From: an uncultured Oscillospiraceae bacterium
GTDB taxonomy: Bacteria > Bacillota > Clostridia > Oscillospirales > Oscillospiraceae
NCBI GenBank assembly: GCA_947629775.1
Contig: CANRFA010000006.1
Span: forward strand, 23,459-87,458
Length of the DNA: 64,000 nt
Direction: 5' to 3'
Shown: positions 57,575-64,000 of the stretch, in pieces
Numbering within the stretch: position 1 is the stretch's first letter
How the letters are laid out: every line of letters starts with the position of its first letter
Notes under the pieces: generated by a model
Seen by the model: only the letters and a program-made list of their open reading frames with translations
Database searches by the model: none
Told to the model about the DNA's origin: nothing
Translations under genes and position numbers: made by a program

Positions 57575-58819
57575 GTGAGCATGGTAAAGGATATGGCGCT
57601 TGCCCCCTCCGGACACCGCAAGATCCGGTGGGTTCGGGACTTCATGCCGGCTCTGGGAGGGATCGAGGAGCGCTTCCGCCGGGAGAAGCCCTTCGCCGGG
57701 CTGACCATCGCCGTCTCCGTGCACCTGGAGGCCAAGACCGCCAATCTGGGGCTGGTTCTCCAGGAAGGCGGCGCCGAAGTCCACCTGACCGGCTGCAACC
57801 CCCTCTCCACCCAGGACGACGTGGCGGCGGCCATGGCGGAGCTGGGGGTGGAGACCTGCGGGATCCGGGGCGTGAGCATGGAGGAGTATGAAAACCTGCT
57901 GGTGGAGACGCTGAAGTGCCATCCCCATCTGATCGTGGACGACGGCGGGGACCTGATCAGCCTGCTGGGCGGCCGCTGCGCGGAATACGCGGACCGGCTG
58001 ATCGGCGGCTGCGAGGAGACTACCACGGGCATTCACCGGCTGAAGGCCCGGGAGAAGGCGGGCCTGCTGCCCTGCCCCATGATGGCGGTCAACGACGCCA
58101 AGGCGAAACACTATTACGATAACAAGTACGGCACCGGACAGTCCAGCTGGGACGCCATCATGCACACCACCAACCTGATCGTGGCCGGCAAGACCGTGGT
58201 AGTGGCCGGCTACGGCTGGTGCGGCAAGGGCATCGCCATGCGGGCCAAGGGTATGGGAGCCAACGTGATCATCACGGAGGTGGATCCGTTCAAGGCGCTG
58301 GAGGCCACCATGGAGAACTTCCGGGTGATGCCCATGGACCAGGCGGCTCCTCTGGGAGATCTCTTCATCACCGCCACCGGCTGCAAGGACGTCATCGTCC
58401 GCCGGCACCTGGAGGTCATGAAGCACAACGCCATTCTCTGCAACTCCGGCCACTTCGACTGCGAGGTGGATGTGAAGGCCCTGGCGGACATGGCCGTGGA
58501 GCGCTTCCCCCGCCGGGACGGCGTAGAGGGCTTCCGGCTTCCGGACGGGCGGATCCTCAATCTGCTGGCGGAGGGGCGGCTGGTGAACCTGGCGGCCGGA
58601 AACGGCCATCCGGCGGAGATCATGGACATGTCCTTCGCGGTGCAGGCCCTCTCCCTGGAGTGGCTGGCAAAGCACCGGGACAGCCTGGAGCGGAAGCTCT
58701 ACCCGGTTCCTGCGGAACTGGACAATCAGATCGGGCGGGTGAAGCTGGCCGCCATGGGACTCGCCATCGACACTCTGACGCCGGAGCAGGAGGCCTATCT
58801 GGCCGGCTGGGAGGCGTAA
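57575..58819 (+). CDS. ahcY: adenosylhomocysteinase
   Basis: 414-residue S-adenosylhomocysteine hydrolase, which splits SAH to adenosine and homocysteine to keep methylation running. The GTG at 57575 fits AAGGAG about 11 bases upstream better than the ATG two codons later. Substrate-domain motifs are SVHLEAKTANLGLVLQEGGAEVHLTGCNPLSTQDDV, DDGGDLISLL and MMAVNDAKAKHYYDNKYGTGQSSWDAI (catalytic Lys/Asp). The NAD domain has VVVAGYGWCGKGIAMRAKGMGANVIITEVDP. It lacks the roughly 40-residue insertion of many bacterial enzymes, giving the shorter length. Four bases separate it from greA. Confidence 0.95.
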   Translation: MSMVKDMALAPSGHRKIRWVRDFMPALGGIEERFRREKPFAGLTIAVSVHLEAKTANLGLVLQEGGAEVHLTGCNPLSTQDDVAAAMAELGVETCGIRGVSMEEYENLLVETLKCHPHLIVDDGGDLISLLGGRCAEYADRLIGGCEETTTGIHRLKAREKAGLLPCPMMAVNDAKAKHYYDNKYGTGQSSWDAIMHTTNLIVAGKTVVVAGYGWCGKGIAMRAKGMGANVIITEVDPFKALEATMENFRVMPMDQAAPLGDLFITATGCKDVIVRRHLEVMKHNAILCNSGHFDCEVDVKALADMAVERFPRRDGVEGFRLPDGRILNLLAEGRLVNLAAGNGHPAEIMDMSFAVQALSLEWLAKHRDSLERKLYPVPAELDNQIGRVKLAAMGLAIDTLTPEQEAYLAGWEA

Positions 58820-58823
58820 GAGG

Positions 58824-59327
58824 ATGCACAACGAACTGACGGAAATTGACCTGCAGAAGATGCGGGAGGAGCTGGAATACCGACGCCTTACCCTCCGCCC
58901 GAAACTGCTGGAGGAGGTCAAGGTGGCCCGCGGCTTCGGGGATCTGAGCGAGAACTTCGAGTACAAGGCGGCCAAGCAGGAGAAAAACCGCAACGAGAGC
59001 CGCATCCGCTACCTGGAGAACATGATTAAGACCGCCGTGGTGATCGAGGACCACTCTTCCGAGGATACGGTGGGACTTTACGACAAAGTGACCCTCTATC
59101 TGGAGGACGAGGAAGACGAAGAGGTCTGGCAGGTGGTGACCACCGTCCGCCAGGACGTGCTCCACGGCCGGATCAGCAAGGAATCTCCCATGGGAAGGGC
59201 CCTCCTGGGGCGCCGGGTGGGAGACCGCTTTTACGTGCAGGTGAACAAGGACTACGGCTATTACGCCCAGGTGCGTTCCATCGAAAAGGGGCAGGACGAC
59301 GGCTCGGCGGAGCTGAACCGCTACTGA
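58824..59327 (+). CDS. GreA/GreB-family transcript cleavage factor
   Basis: 167-residue elongation factor. The N-terminal coiled coil carries the conserved tip GFGDLSENFEYKAAKQEKN (acidic Asp/Glu that enter the polymerase secondary channel), and the C-terminal FKBP-like domain has DKVTLYLEDEEDEEVWQVV and SPMGRALLGRRVGDRFYVQV. It rescues backtracked RNA polymerase. Strain-to-strain GreA paralogues exist, so I do not assign the symbol firmly. Translation is probably coupled to ahcY. Confidence 0.9.
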   Translation: MHNELTEIDLQKMREELEYRRLTLRPKLLEEVKVARGFGDLSENFEYKAAKQEKNRNESRIRYLENMIKTAVVIEDHSSEDTVGLYDKVTLYLEDEEDEEVWQVVTTVRQDVLHGRISKESPMGRALLGRRVGDRFYVQVNKDYGYYAQVRSIEKGQDDGSAELNRY

Positions 59328-59367
59328 GCCCGAAACGGACCGGGCATTCATGGCAATATACGACAGT

Positions 59368-59415
59368 TTCCTGTGTTTTTTGTACTGGACAGGAAGGCAA
59401 AAACGGTGTTAGAAT
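59368..59415 (+). promoter_or_regulatory. hbd promoter with an inverted repeat over the -35
   Basis: TGGACA (59386-59391), 18 bp and TAGAAT (59410-59415) with an extended TGT. TTCCTGT (59368-59374) and ACAGGAA (59389-59395) form a 7-bp inverted repeat whose right arm covers the -35, so repression is possible. Confidence 0.5.
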
Positions 59416-59477
59416 ACCCGTGATCTGTGGGGGATGAATCCCTCCGTGTGGATGAATAGGAAAGGCAGGCTAATTCT

Positions 59478-60383
59478 ATGGCCATTGAAAAGATCTTTGT
59501 GGTAGGCGCCGGCCTTATGGGCAGCGGCATCGCGCAGAACGCCATTACCAGCGGCTATACCGTCGTTCTCAACGACCAGCGGCAGGAGGCCCTGGAGCGG
59601 GCCAAACTGGGCATCGCCGGCCGTCTGCAGCACATGGTGGACAAGGGCACCCTGACCGAAGAGCAGAAGGAAGAGTGCCTGAATCGGCTGTCCATCGATC
59701 CCCGTATCGCCGGAGCCAAGGACGCGGACCTGGTTGTGGAAGCGATCTACGAGAACCTGAACGCCAAGCAGGCTGTTTTCGAGGAACTGGAGAAGTACTG
59801 CAAGCCCAGCTGCATCTTCGCCTCCAACACCTCCTCCATCTCCCTGACGGCTCTCGGCGCGGTCACCAAGCGCCCCGAGCGGGTGGTCGGCATGCACTTC
59901 TTCTCCCCCGTGCCCGTAATGCGTCTGCTGGAGGTCGTCTACGGCCTGCGCACCGCCCAGAACGTGCTGGAGGATATCCAGGAAGTGGGCAAGAAGATGG
60001 GGAAGACCATGATCCTGGCCAAGGATAAGCCTGGCTTCATTGTCAACCGCGCCCTGATCCCCATGCTGAACGAGGCCGTTGAGATCCTGGACGAGGGCAT
60101 CGGCACCGTCGAGGACGTGGATACCGCCATGAGACTGGGCTGCAACCACCCCATGGGCCCCCTGGCCCTGGCCGACATGATCGGTCTGGACATTCTCTTC
60201 CAGATCATGCAGGTCTTCTACGAGGACCTGGGCGACACCAAGTATCGTCCCGCCCACCTGCTGCGCAAGATGGTCACCGCCAGGTACTACGGTCGCAAGA
60301 CCGGCGCCGGCTTCTATCTCTACGAGAACGGCAAGGCCATCGGCGTCAACCCCGTGCTGACCCGCGACCACGCGCTGGCGTAA
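59478..60383 (+). CDS. hbd: 3-hydroxyacyl-CoA (3-hydroxybutyryl-CoA) dehydrogenase
   Basis: 301-residue NAD(P)-dependent enzyme reducing acetoacetyl-CoA to 3-hydroxybutyryl-CoA in butyrate synthesis, or the reverse in beta-oxidation. The Rossmann motif is KIFVVGAGLMGSGIAQNAITSGY. FASNTSSISLTALGAVTKRPERVVGMHFFSPVPVMRLLEVV carries the catalytic Ser and His. The C-terminal domain has MRLGCNHPMGPLALADMIGLD and ARYYGRKTGAGFYLYENG. The length is normal for Hbd. It stands alone here, without the usual crotonase, thiolase or bcd genes. Its codon choice (many ATC, GGC, CTG) suggests high expression. Confidence 0.93.
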   Translation: MAIEKIFVVGAGLMGSGIAQNAITSGYTVVLNDQRQEALERAKLGIAGRLQHMVDKGTLTEEQKEECLNRLSIDPRIAGAKDADLVVEAIYENLNAKQAVFEELEKYCKPSCIFASNTSSISLTALGAVTKRPERVVGMHFFSPVPVMRLLEVVYGLRTAQNVLEDIQEVGKKMGKTMILAKDKPGFIVNRALIPMLNEAVEILDEGIGTVEDVDTAMRLGCNHPMGPLALADMIGLDILFQIMQVFYEDLGDTKYRPAHLLRKMVTARYYGRKTGAGFYLYENGKAIGVNPVLTRDHALA

Positions 60384-60418
60384 GAAATCGCATTTTCCCT
60401 CTCCGTACATGGTTCTGG

Positions 60419-60450
60419 CAGGCGCCCTCCCTTCCCGGGAGCGGCGCCTG
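60419..60450. other. hairpin between convergent hbd and HAD genes
   Basis: CAGGCGCC and GGCGCCTG pair, with an inner CTCCC/GGGAG. No T tract follows, so termination function is uncertain. Confidence 0.4.
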
Positions 60451-60496
60451 CTCCGCGTATTCCGGCGGGAAGCGGTCATGTTCGAGGCTGCAGGGT

Positions 60497-61117
60497 TCAG
60501 AGCTGGTGGACCGGTATCCCCCGAAGAGCCAGATCCCGGCGCAGACGGCCGGCGTCCCCCAGGAAGAGTACGCCGTCCATGCCGGCCTGTTTGCCTCCGT
60601 CGATGTTGGCGGGGCTGTCGTCGATGAAGAGACACTCTCCGGGGTGGAGCCCGAAGGTGCGGAAGAAGAGCTCGAAGATCTCCCGGTGGGGTTTGAGCAT
60701 GTGATGGTCTGCGGAGACCAGCACGCCGTCGAAACAGTCCCAGCCTGGCAGGCGAGGACCGTATTTGTGGAGCGCGGAGGTGGCATTGGAGAGCAGGTAC
60801 AGGTCATAATCCAGGCCCTTCAGCTCCCGGAGCAGGTCCTCCATGCCCGGGATCCCGGGCAGGGGGTGGCGCCACCAGCCCAGAAGCAGACTGCGGACGC
60901 AGGGGTGCAGCCGCTCCGGCAGCCGGGCGCAGATGGAGCGGATGGCGTCCTCCAGAGGGAGGGTGCCCCGGTCCAGCTGAACCCACTCCAGGTTCTGAAA
61001 GACTTCCCGGACGAAGAGGTCCGTGTCGTCCGGCGGGACGCCCTCCCGGGCGGCCTGCTCCGGAGGACAGCAGCGGAGCAGAACATTGCCCATATCGAAG
61101 ACGAGAGTACGGTACAA
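60497..61117 (-). CDS. HAD-superfamily phosphatase (YihX-like)
   Basis: 206 residues from a TTG with AAAGGAG nine bases upstream. HAD motifs: I LVFDMGNVLLRC (nucleophile Asp8), II YLLSNATSAL, III Lys in HMLKPHREIFELFF, IV GECLFIDDSPANIDGGKQAGMDGVLF. A helical cap of the IA subclass lies between motifs I and II. It probably dephosphorylates a sugar phosphate or related metabolite. No operon partner. Confidence 0.88.
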   Translation of the reverse strand: MYRTLVFDMGNVLLRCCPPEQAAREGVPPDDTDLFVREVFQNLEWVQLDRGTLPLEDAIRSICARLPERLHPCVRSLLLGWWRHPLPGIPGMEDLLRELKGLDYDLYLLSNATSALHKYGPRLPGWDCFDGVLVSADHHMLKPHREIFELFFRTFGLHPGECLFIDDSPANIDGGKQAGMDGVLFLGDAGRLRRDLALRGIPVHQL

Positions 61118-61258
61118 GGCACGATTCTCCTTTCCTCCGGCCGAAGGCCGGGCGATGCGATGAGCAGAACAGACAGGACCTGCGGAGCAGGGCCTGAATG
61201 CCGGAAGAAGACGGTTTCCGGGTAACGACCCGTTTCAGGGAGCAGAGGCCGGCCGGCA

Positions 61259-61300
61259 GAAAAAGCGCCGCTTCCCGGGGAGAACCGGAAAACGGCGCTT
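61259..61300 (-). terminator. terminator of the C_GCAxxG_C_C gene
   Basis: AAGCGCCG (61263-61270) pairs with CGGCGCTT (61293-61300), with an inner TTCC/GGAA; TTTTTC follows on the minus strand. Confidence 0.8.
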
Positions 61301-61334
61301 GAGGGAAGGCGTGGGGCAGATTGCGGGTCCTGGC

Positions 61335-61721
61335 TCAGGCGGGGTCTACGACCTCGGTCAGGGCCTCTACCATTTCGAAGACCAGTCCGTCGCAGTGGTC
61401 CTTGCGGACTTCGCCCCGCTCTTTGGAGGCGCGCAGCAGGGTGGCGCAGTCCGTAGCGCCGTGCTTCTCCCGGACTCTGCGCAGCATGGCCCGGGCCTGG
61501 TCTTCCCCATAGCCCAGTTTTCCAAGCACCATGAGGGCGCCTGTGATGGTGCCGCAGGTGGAGCCATGGAGCATGCCGGCCCGGAAGAAGCTCCCCAGGT
61601 CAAAAGCCTGCTGTTCGGTCAGGCCCATCTTCTCCGCGAAGGGGATGAGGACGGACTGGCAGCAGTTGTAGTGTACGGTTTCGTCGGCCCGCAGCTCCCG
61701 GGCCCGATCCAGATACGTCAT
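61335..61721 (-). CDS. C_GCAxxG_C_C family redox protein
   Basis: 128-residue protein of the family named for its spaced cysteines: YNCCQSVLIPFAEKMGL, MLHGSTCGTITGALMVLGKL (the GCAxxG position, here GSTCGTITG), HGATDCATLL and DHCDGLVFEMVEAL. Such proteins are often seen near oxidoreductases and may carry an iron-sulfur cluster or dithiol; no activity is established. Transcribed alone from its own promoter. Confidence 0.88.
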   Translation of the reverse strand: MTYLDRARELRADETVHYNCCQSVLIPFAEKMGLTEQQAFDLGSFFRAGMLHGSTCGTITGALMVLGKLGYGEDQARAMLRRVREKHGATDCATLLRASKERGEVRKDHCDGLVFEMVEALTEVVDPA

Positions 61722-61754
61722 GACGGGTTCCTCCCTGAAAAATCGGATACCGCC

Positions 61755-61783
61755 ATGGTAGCACAGGCCGGAACGGGGGTCAA
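61755..61783 (-). promoter_or_regulatory. promoter of the C_GCAxxG_C_C gene
   Basis: On the minus strand TTGACC (61783-61778), 17 bp and TACCAT (61760-61755) with an extended TGC. Confidence 0.65.
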
Positions 61784-61807
61784 GACAGATTCCGGAGAAG
61801 TGTCCGA

Positions 61808-62872
61808 TCAGGATCCGGGGAACGGCGGCGCGGCGGAAGTTCCGGGGGAATCCGGCCAGTGCGGGCAGGGACCCGGCGCATTTCCGGTCCGGCAGGTGTC
61901 CTGGCTGCCGCAGCGATAGCAGATCTCGTTTTCCAGGCGCTGATGGGCGAAGAAGTCGAGAATATTGTCCACGGTGGTCCGGGCGATGCCGTCCAGCGCC
62001 TCCCGGGTGAGGAAGGCCTGGTGGGAGGTGACGATCACGTTGGGCATGGTGATAAGCCGGGCCAGGACATCGTCGCCGACGATGTGGCCGGAGAAGTCCT
62101 GGAAGAAGAAATCCGACTCCTCCTCGTAGACATCCAGACAGGCCGCCCCGATCTTCCTCTCCTTGATCCCCGCCAGCAGAGCGTCCGAGTCGATGAGAGC
62201 GCCCCGGGAGGTGTTGAGCAGAATCACGCCGGGCTTCATGCGGGCGATGCTGTCCCCGTCGATCATGTGGTGGGTTTCGGGAGTCAGGGGGCAGTGGAGG
62301 GAGATGATGTCGCTCTCCGCCAGCAGCCGCTCCAGCGTGGTATACTCCACGCCCTCCAGAGAAGCGGGGAAGCGGTCGTAAGCCAGAACCCGCATGCCGA
62401 ACCCCTGACAGATGCGCAGGAAGGCCTGCCCGATCTTCCCGGTGCCGACGATGCCCACGGTCTTGCCGAAGAGGTCAAAGCCGGTAAGGCCGTTGAGGCT
62501 GAAGTTGAACTCCCGGGTGCGGTTGTACGCTTTATGGATGCGCCGCACGGAGCACAGCAGCAGGGCCATGGCGTGTTCCGCCACCGCGTGGGGAGAGTAG
62601 GCCGGAACCCGTACCACATGGATCCGCCCCCAGGCGGCGGCCAGGTCCACATTATTATAGCCTGCGCAGCGCAGGGCGATCAGACGCACGCCCAGTTCGT
62701 GGAGGCGTCTTATGGCGCCGGCGTCCGCCTTGTCGTTAACAAACAGGCAGACGGCCTCCGCGCCCCGGGCCAGTTCGGCGGTATCCGCGGTCAGTTTTGC
62801 CTCACAGAAGCGGAACTTCAGACCATTCTGGTCGTCATAGGAAGCGAAGGCTTCCCGGTCGTAGTCGTGGGT
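61808..62872 (-). pseudogene. D-lactate dehydrogenase-like gene, 5' end cut by an IS200/IS605-type insertion
   Basis: Encodes a D-2-hydroxyacid dehydrogenase resembling fermentative D-LDH. It has VGIVGTGKIGQAFLRICQGFG (NAD motif), NTSRGALIDSDALLAG (substrate Arg), CLDVYEEESDFFF (Glu) and VTSHQAFLTREAL (His). An extra Cys/Pro-rich tail of about 30 residues follows ENEICYRCG. Native coding resumes at 62872 with THDYDREAFASYD, which corresponds to about residue 7 of intact enzymes (the usual MKI.FF.T..YDR start). Everything upstream is mobile-element sequence. The track's TTG start (62899) lies inside the element's terminal hairpin and has no ribosome site, so the gene is probably not translated normally. 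The missing start should lie beyond the element. Confidence 0.75.
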
Positions 62873-62916
62873 GTGAACCTCTCCACCCGCTTTTCCCAAG
62901 GGAAAATTGGGTGGAG
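62873..62916 (-). mobile_element. right-end terminal hairpin of the IS200/IS605-type element
   Basis: On the minus strand CTCCACCC-AA-TTTTCCC-TT-GGGAAAA-GC-GGGTGGAG is a long two-stage hairpin, followed by AGGTTCAC and then the interrupted gene. A 3'-terminal stem-loop ending in GGTTCA(C/A) is the usual right end of TnpB elements and of their omega RNA. Confidence 0.7.
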
Positions 62917-63257
62917 CTTCCAGATTCCTTTAGGGAATCCCTATTCACCAGGGATAAAGCCGCTCTCAGAACGCCGGTCCGAAGAGCACGACGCCCGCAA
63001 GACGGCTAGGGGCCTGCCGGAAACCGTATGTACTGAGCCATGGCAGGAAGTTCGTTCCTGCCAGGATCAGTGCTCAGGGTAACGAGACCCTGTAATTCCG
63101 GTGCGACCCACATAACCCGGGTGAAACAGCTGCAGGTTCTGCGCCGCACAGCAGAAGCTTTTGTCTGCCATACAGCACTTACCTGTTACCAGGTAAGGTT
63201 TAAGGGATGCGTATGGTGGATACCGGCCGGAACCGGCACCCGGCCCGAACAATCAGG
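62873..63257 (-). ncRNA. probable omega RNA region downstream of the TnpB-related gene
   Basis: The 385 bases between the TnpB stop and the element end have no credible ORF on the coding strand but a chain of hairpins: GCCGG-CCGGC (63226-63237), CTTACCTG-CAGGTAAG (63178-63197), CAGGGT-ACCCTG (63075-63092), CTGAGC...GGCAGGAA-TTCCTGCC...GCTCAG (63033-63077) and the terminal hairpin. In IS200/IS605 elements the omega RNA comes from the tnpB 3' end to the right end, with flanking DNA as guide. The exact 5' end cannot be set by eye. Confidence 0.6.
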
Positions 63258-64000
63258 CTATGCAGCGCACTTTGCAGTGCGGAACATATTAAAGAAGTGG
63301 GAATAAGTCCGCTGGGGCACGCACGGCAGAGATCCCAGATACTTCTTCAGGATCTCGGGATCCAGCTGAGCAATGCCACACTGGAGGACAAATTCCTCAT
63401 CATCGTCGGCGTTCATCAGGGCCAGCCATTCCCGGAGGAAGTAGCGGGCTCCGATGTTATAGGTCGCACTCAGATCGCAGTTGTACACCTTCCCGGTCTT
63501 GAAGCGACAGACGCTGTAGTTCTTCTTCTGACCGTTGATCTCAATGGAGCGGGTTACCTCGCCACTGCCATCATAGGCATACTTGCTGGTCCCCCAGGGA
63601 CAGACGGTGGAAATCCGGATCAGGGCATTGTGGGCCTTGGACGTGGCGATCTCCTGGATCTCCCGTTTCCGCCACATGTGGAGACGCTGCTTTTTCGAGC
63701 CGCGAATCTTCCCCTTCATGTCCAGATGTTCGAAGACGATCACGCCGCAGGCGTTTTCAACTGCGAACTGGACGATTGCCGAAGCAATCTTCCGGGACAG
63801 GTCCGCATTGATGCGGTTGATCCGGCCCCACAGCCTTCTGCTTCCGTACCGCCCGTGCTCCCGCTGCCCGCGCTTCACCTGACCCAACAGCTTTGCGAGG
63901 CGGTCTTTTTCTCCCGCGAAATTGATGAACTTTCTCGCGAGGACAGTGCCGTCGCCTTGCATGATGGAGCAGGTTGCGTCGCAGTTGATACCGAGGTCCA
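63258..64000 (-). CDS. TnpB-related RNA-guided nuclease of an IS200/IS605-type element, 5' end beyond window
   Basis: The frame stays open to base 64000, so the track's Met (63962) is internal and the N-terminal part is missing. Visible RuvC motifs: DLGINCDAT at the edge (RuvC-I Asp), VIVFEHLDMKGK (RuvC-II Glu) and NCDLSATYNIGARYFLREW (RuvC-III Asp). The helical AEKDRLAKLLGQVKRGQ.. and RLWGRINRINADLSRKIASAIVQFA segments match OrfB/TnpB. The usual CxxC...CxxC zinc ribbon is not seen between RuvC-II and -III; instead there is VCPWGTSKYAYDGSG and SVCRFKTGKVYNC, as in a TnpB-related subgroup. It is probably an omega-RNA-guided DNA nuclease that helps keep the element in place. Confidence 0.85.
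   Translation of the reverse strand, partial: DLGINCDATCSIMQGDGTVLARKFINFAGEKDRLAKLLGQVKRGQREHGRYGSRRLWGRINRINADLSRKIASAIVQFAVENACGVIVFEHLDMKGKIRGSKKQRLHMWRKREIQEIATSKAHNALIRISTVCPWGTSKYAYDGSGEVTRSIEINGQKKNYSVCRFKTGKVYNCDLSATYNIGARYFLREWLALMNADDDEEFVLQCGIAQLDPEILKKYLGSLPCVPQRTYSHFFNMFRTAKCAA

Noticed and set aside
63040-63306. 88-residue plus-strand ORF in the element
   Set aside because: It overlaps the hairpin chain of the likely omega RNA and the tnpB 3' end on the opposite strand, with no ribosome site or family match.

Overview
This is a GC-rich, gene-dense bacterial window that looks like a chromosome segment from a Firmicutes/Clostridia anaerobe, possibly a high-GC Oscillospiraceae-like gut lineage. 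The reasons are the long-form hibernation factor, LytTR and CitA/CitB two-component systems, TAXI-type TRAP transporters, SLH-domain and lipoprotein exported enzymes, a topA-trmFO pair, a 3-hydroxybutyryl-CoA dehydrogenase, a C_GCAxxG_C_C redox protein, and the many GTG/TTG starts with strong AGGAGG-type ribosome sites. The taxonomic call is inference from gene content only. Nearly all large overlapping ORFs in the track are antisense or out-of-frame shadows caused by the high GC.

Layout. 1-8.6 kb: a methyltransferase tail, a gamma-glutamyltransferase, a LytS/LytT-like two-component pair, and a divergent TAXI-TRAP operon (binding protein, DUF1850 protein, fused permease). 8.8-10.8 kb: a TetR-MATE efflux operon with a promoter and operator readable at base level. 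11-19.3 kb: YcxB-like protein, PatB/MalY aminotransferase, DMT transporter, PHP phosphoesterase, LysR regulator, carboxylesterase and GH30 hydrolase. 19.4-24.1 kb: a second TAXI binding protein placed next to a GltS-type glutamate symporter and a CitA/CitB-type two-component system, with no TRAP permease. 24.2-29.2 kb: a very acidic SWIM zinc-finger protein divergent from a primase-helicase-PLD protein of the TOTE-conflict type. 29.4-45.8 kb: an alpha/beta hydrolase, then a six-gene minus-strand glycan operon (GH3, 4-TM protein, GH2, GPH symporter, GH78, GH43) divergent from a LytTR regulator, GHKL kinase and membrane esterase operon.

46-61.7 kb is mostly housekeeping: tRNA-Thr and tRNA-Tyr, hpf, an SLH-GH5 cellulase, plsX, trmFO, topA, an MFS carrier, an rRNA methyltransferase, a rhomboid-like protein, adenosylhomocysteinase, a GreA-like factor, hbd, a HAD phosphatase and a C_GCAxxG_C_C protein. 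At the right edge an IS200/IS605-type element carrying a TnpB-related gene (running off the window) sits in the 5' end of a D-lactate-dehydrogenase-like gene. The element's right end, with its terminal omega-RNA-like hairpin, abuts the gene exactly.

Themes. Glutamate or dicarboxylate scavenging recurs (gamma-glutamyltransferase, two TAXI proteins, GltS, CitA-like sensor). Both LytTR systems have a pair of direct repeats exactly 21 bp apart in the adjacent divergent intergenic region, the spacing expected for LytTR dimers. The most unusual items are the TAXI/GltS pairing, the primase-helicase/SWIM pair, and the TnpB insertion whose predicted guide would match the interrupted gene.
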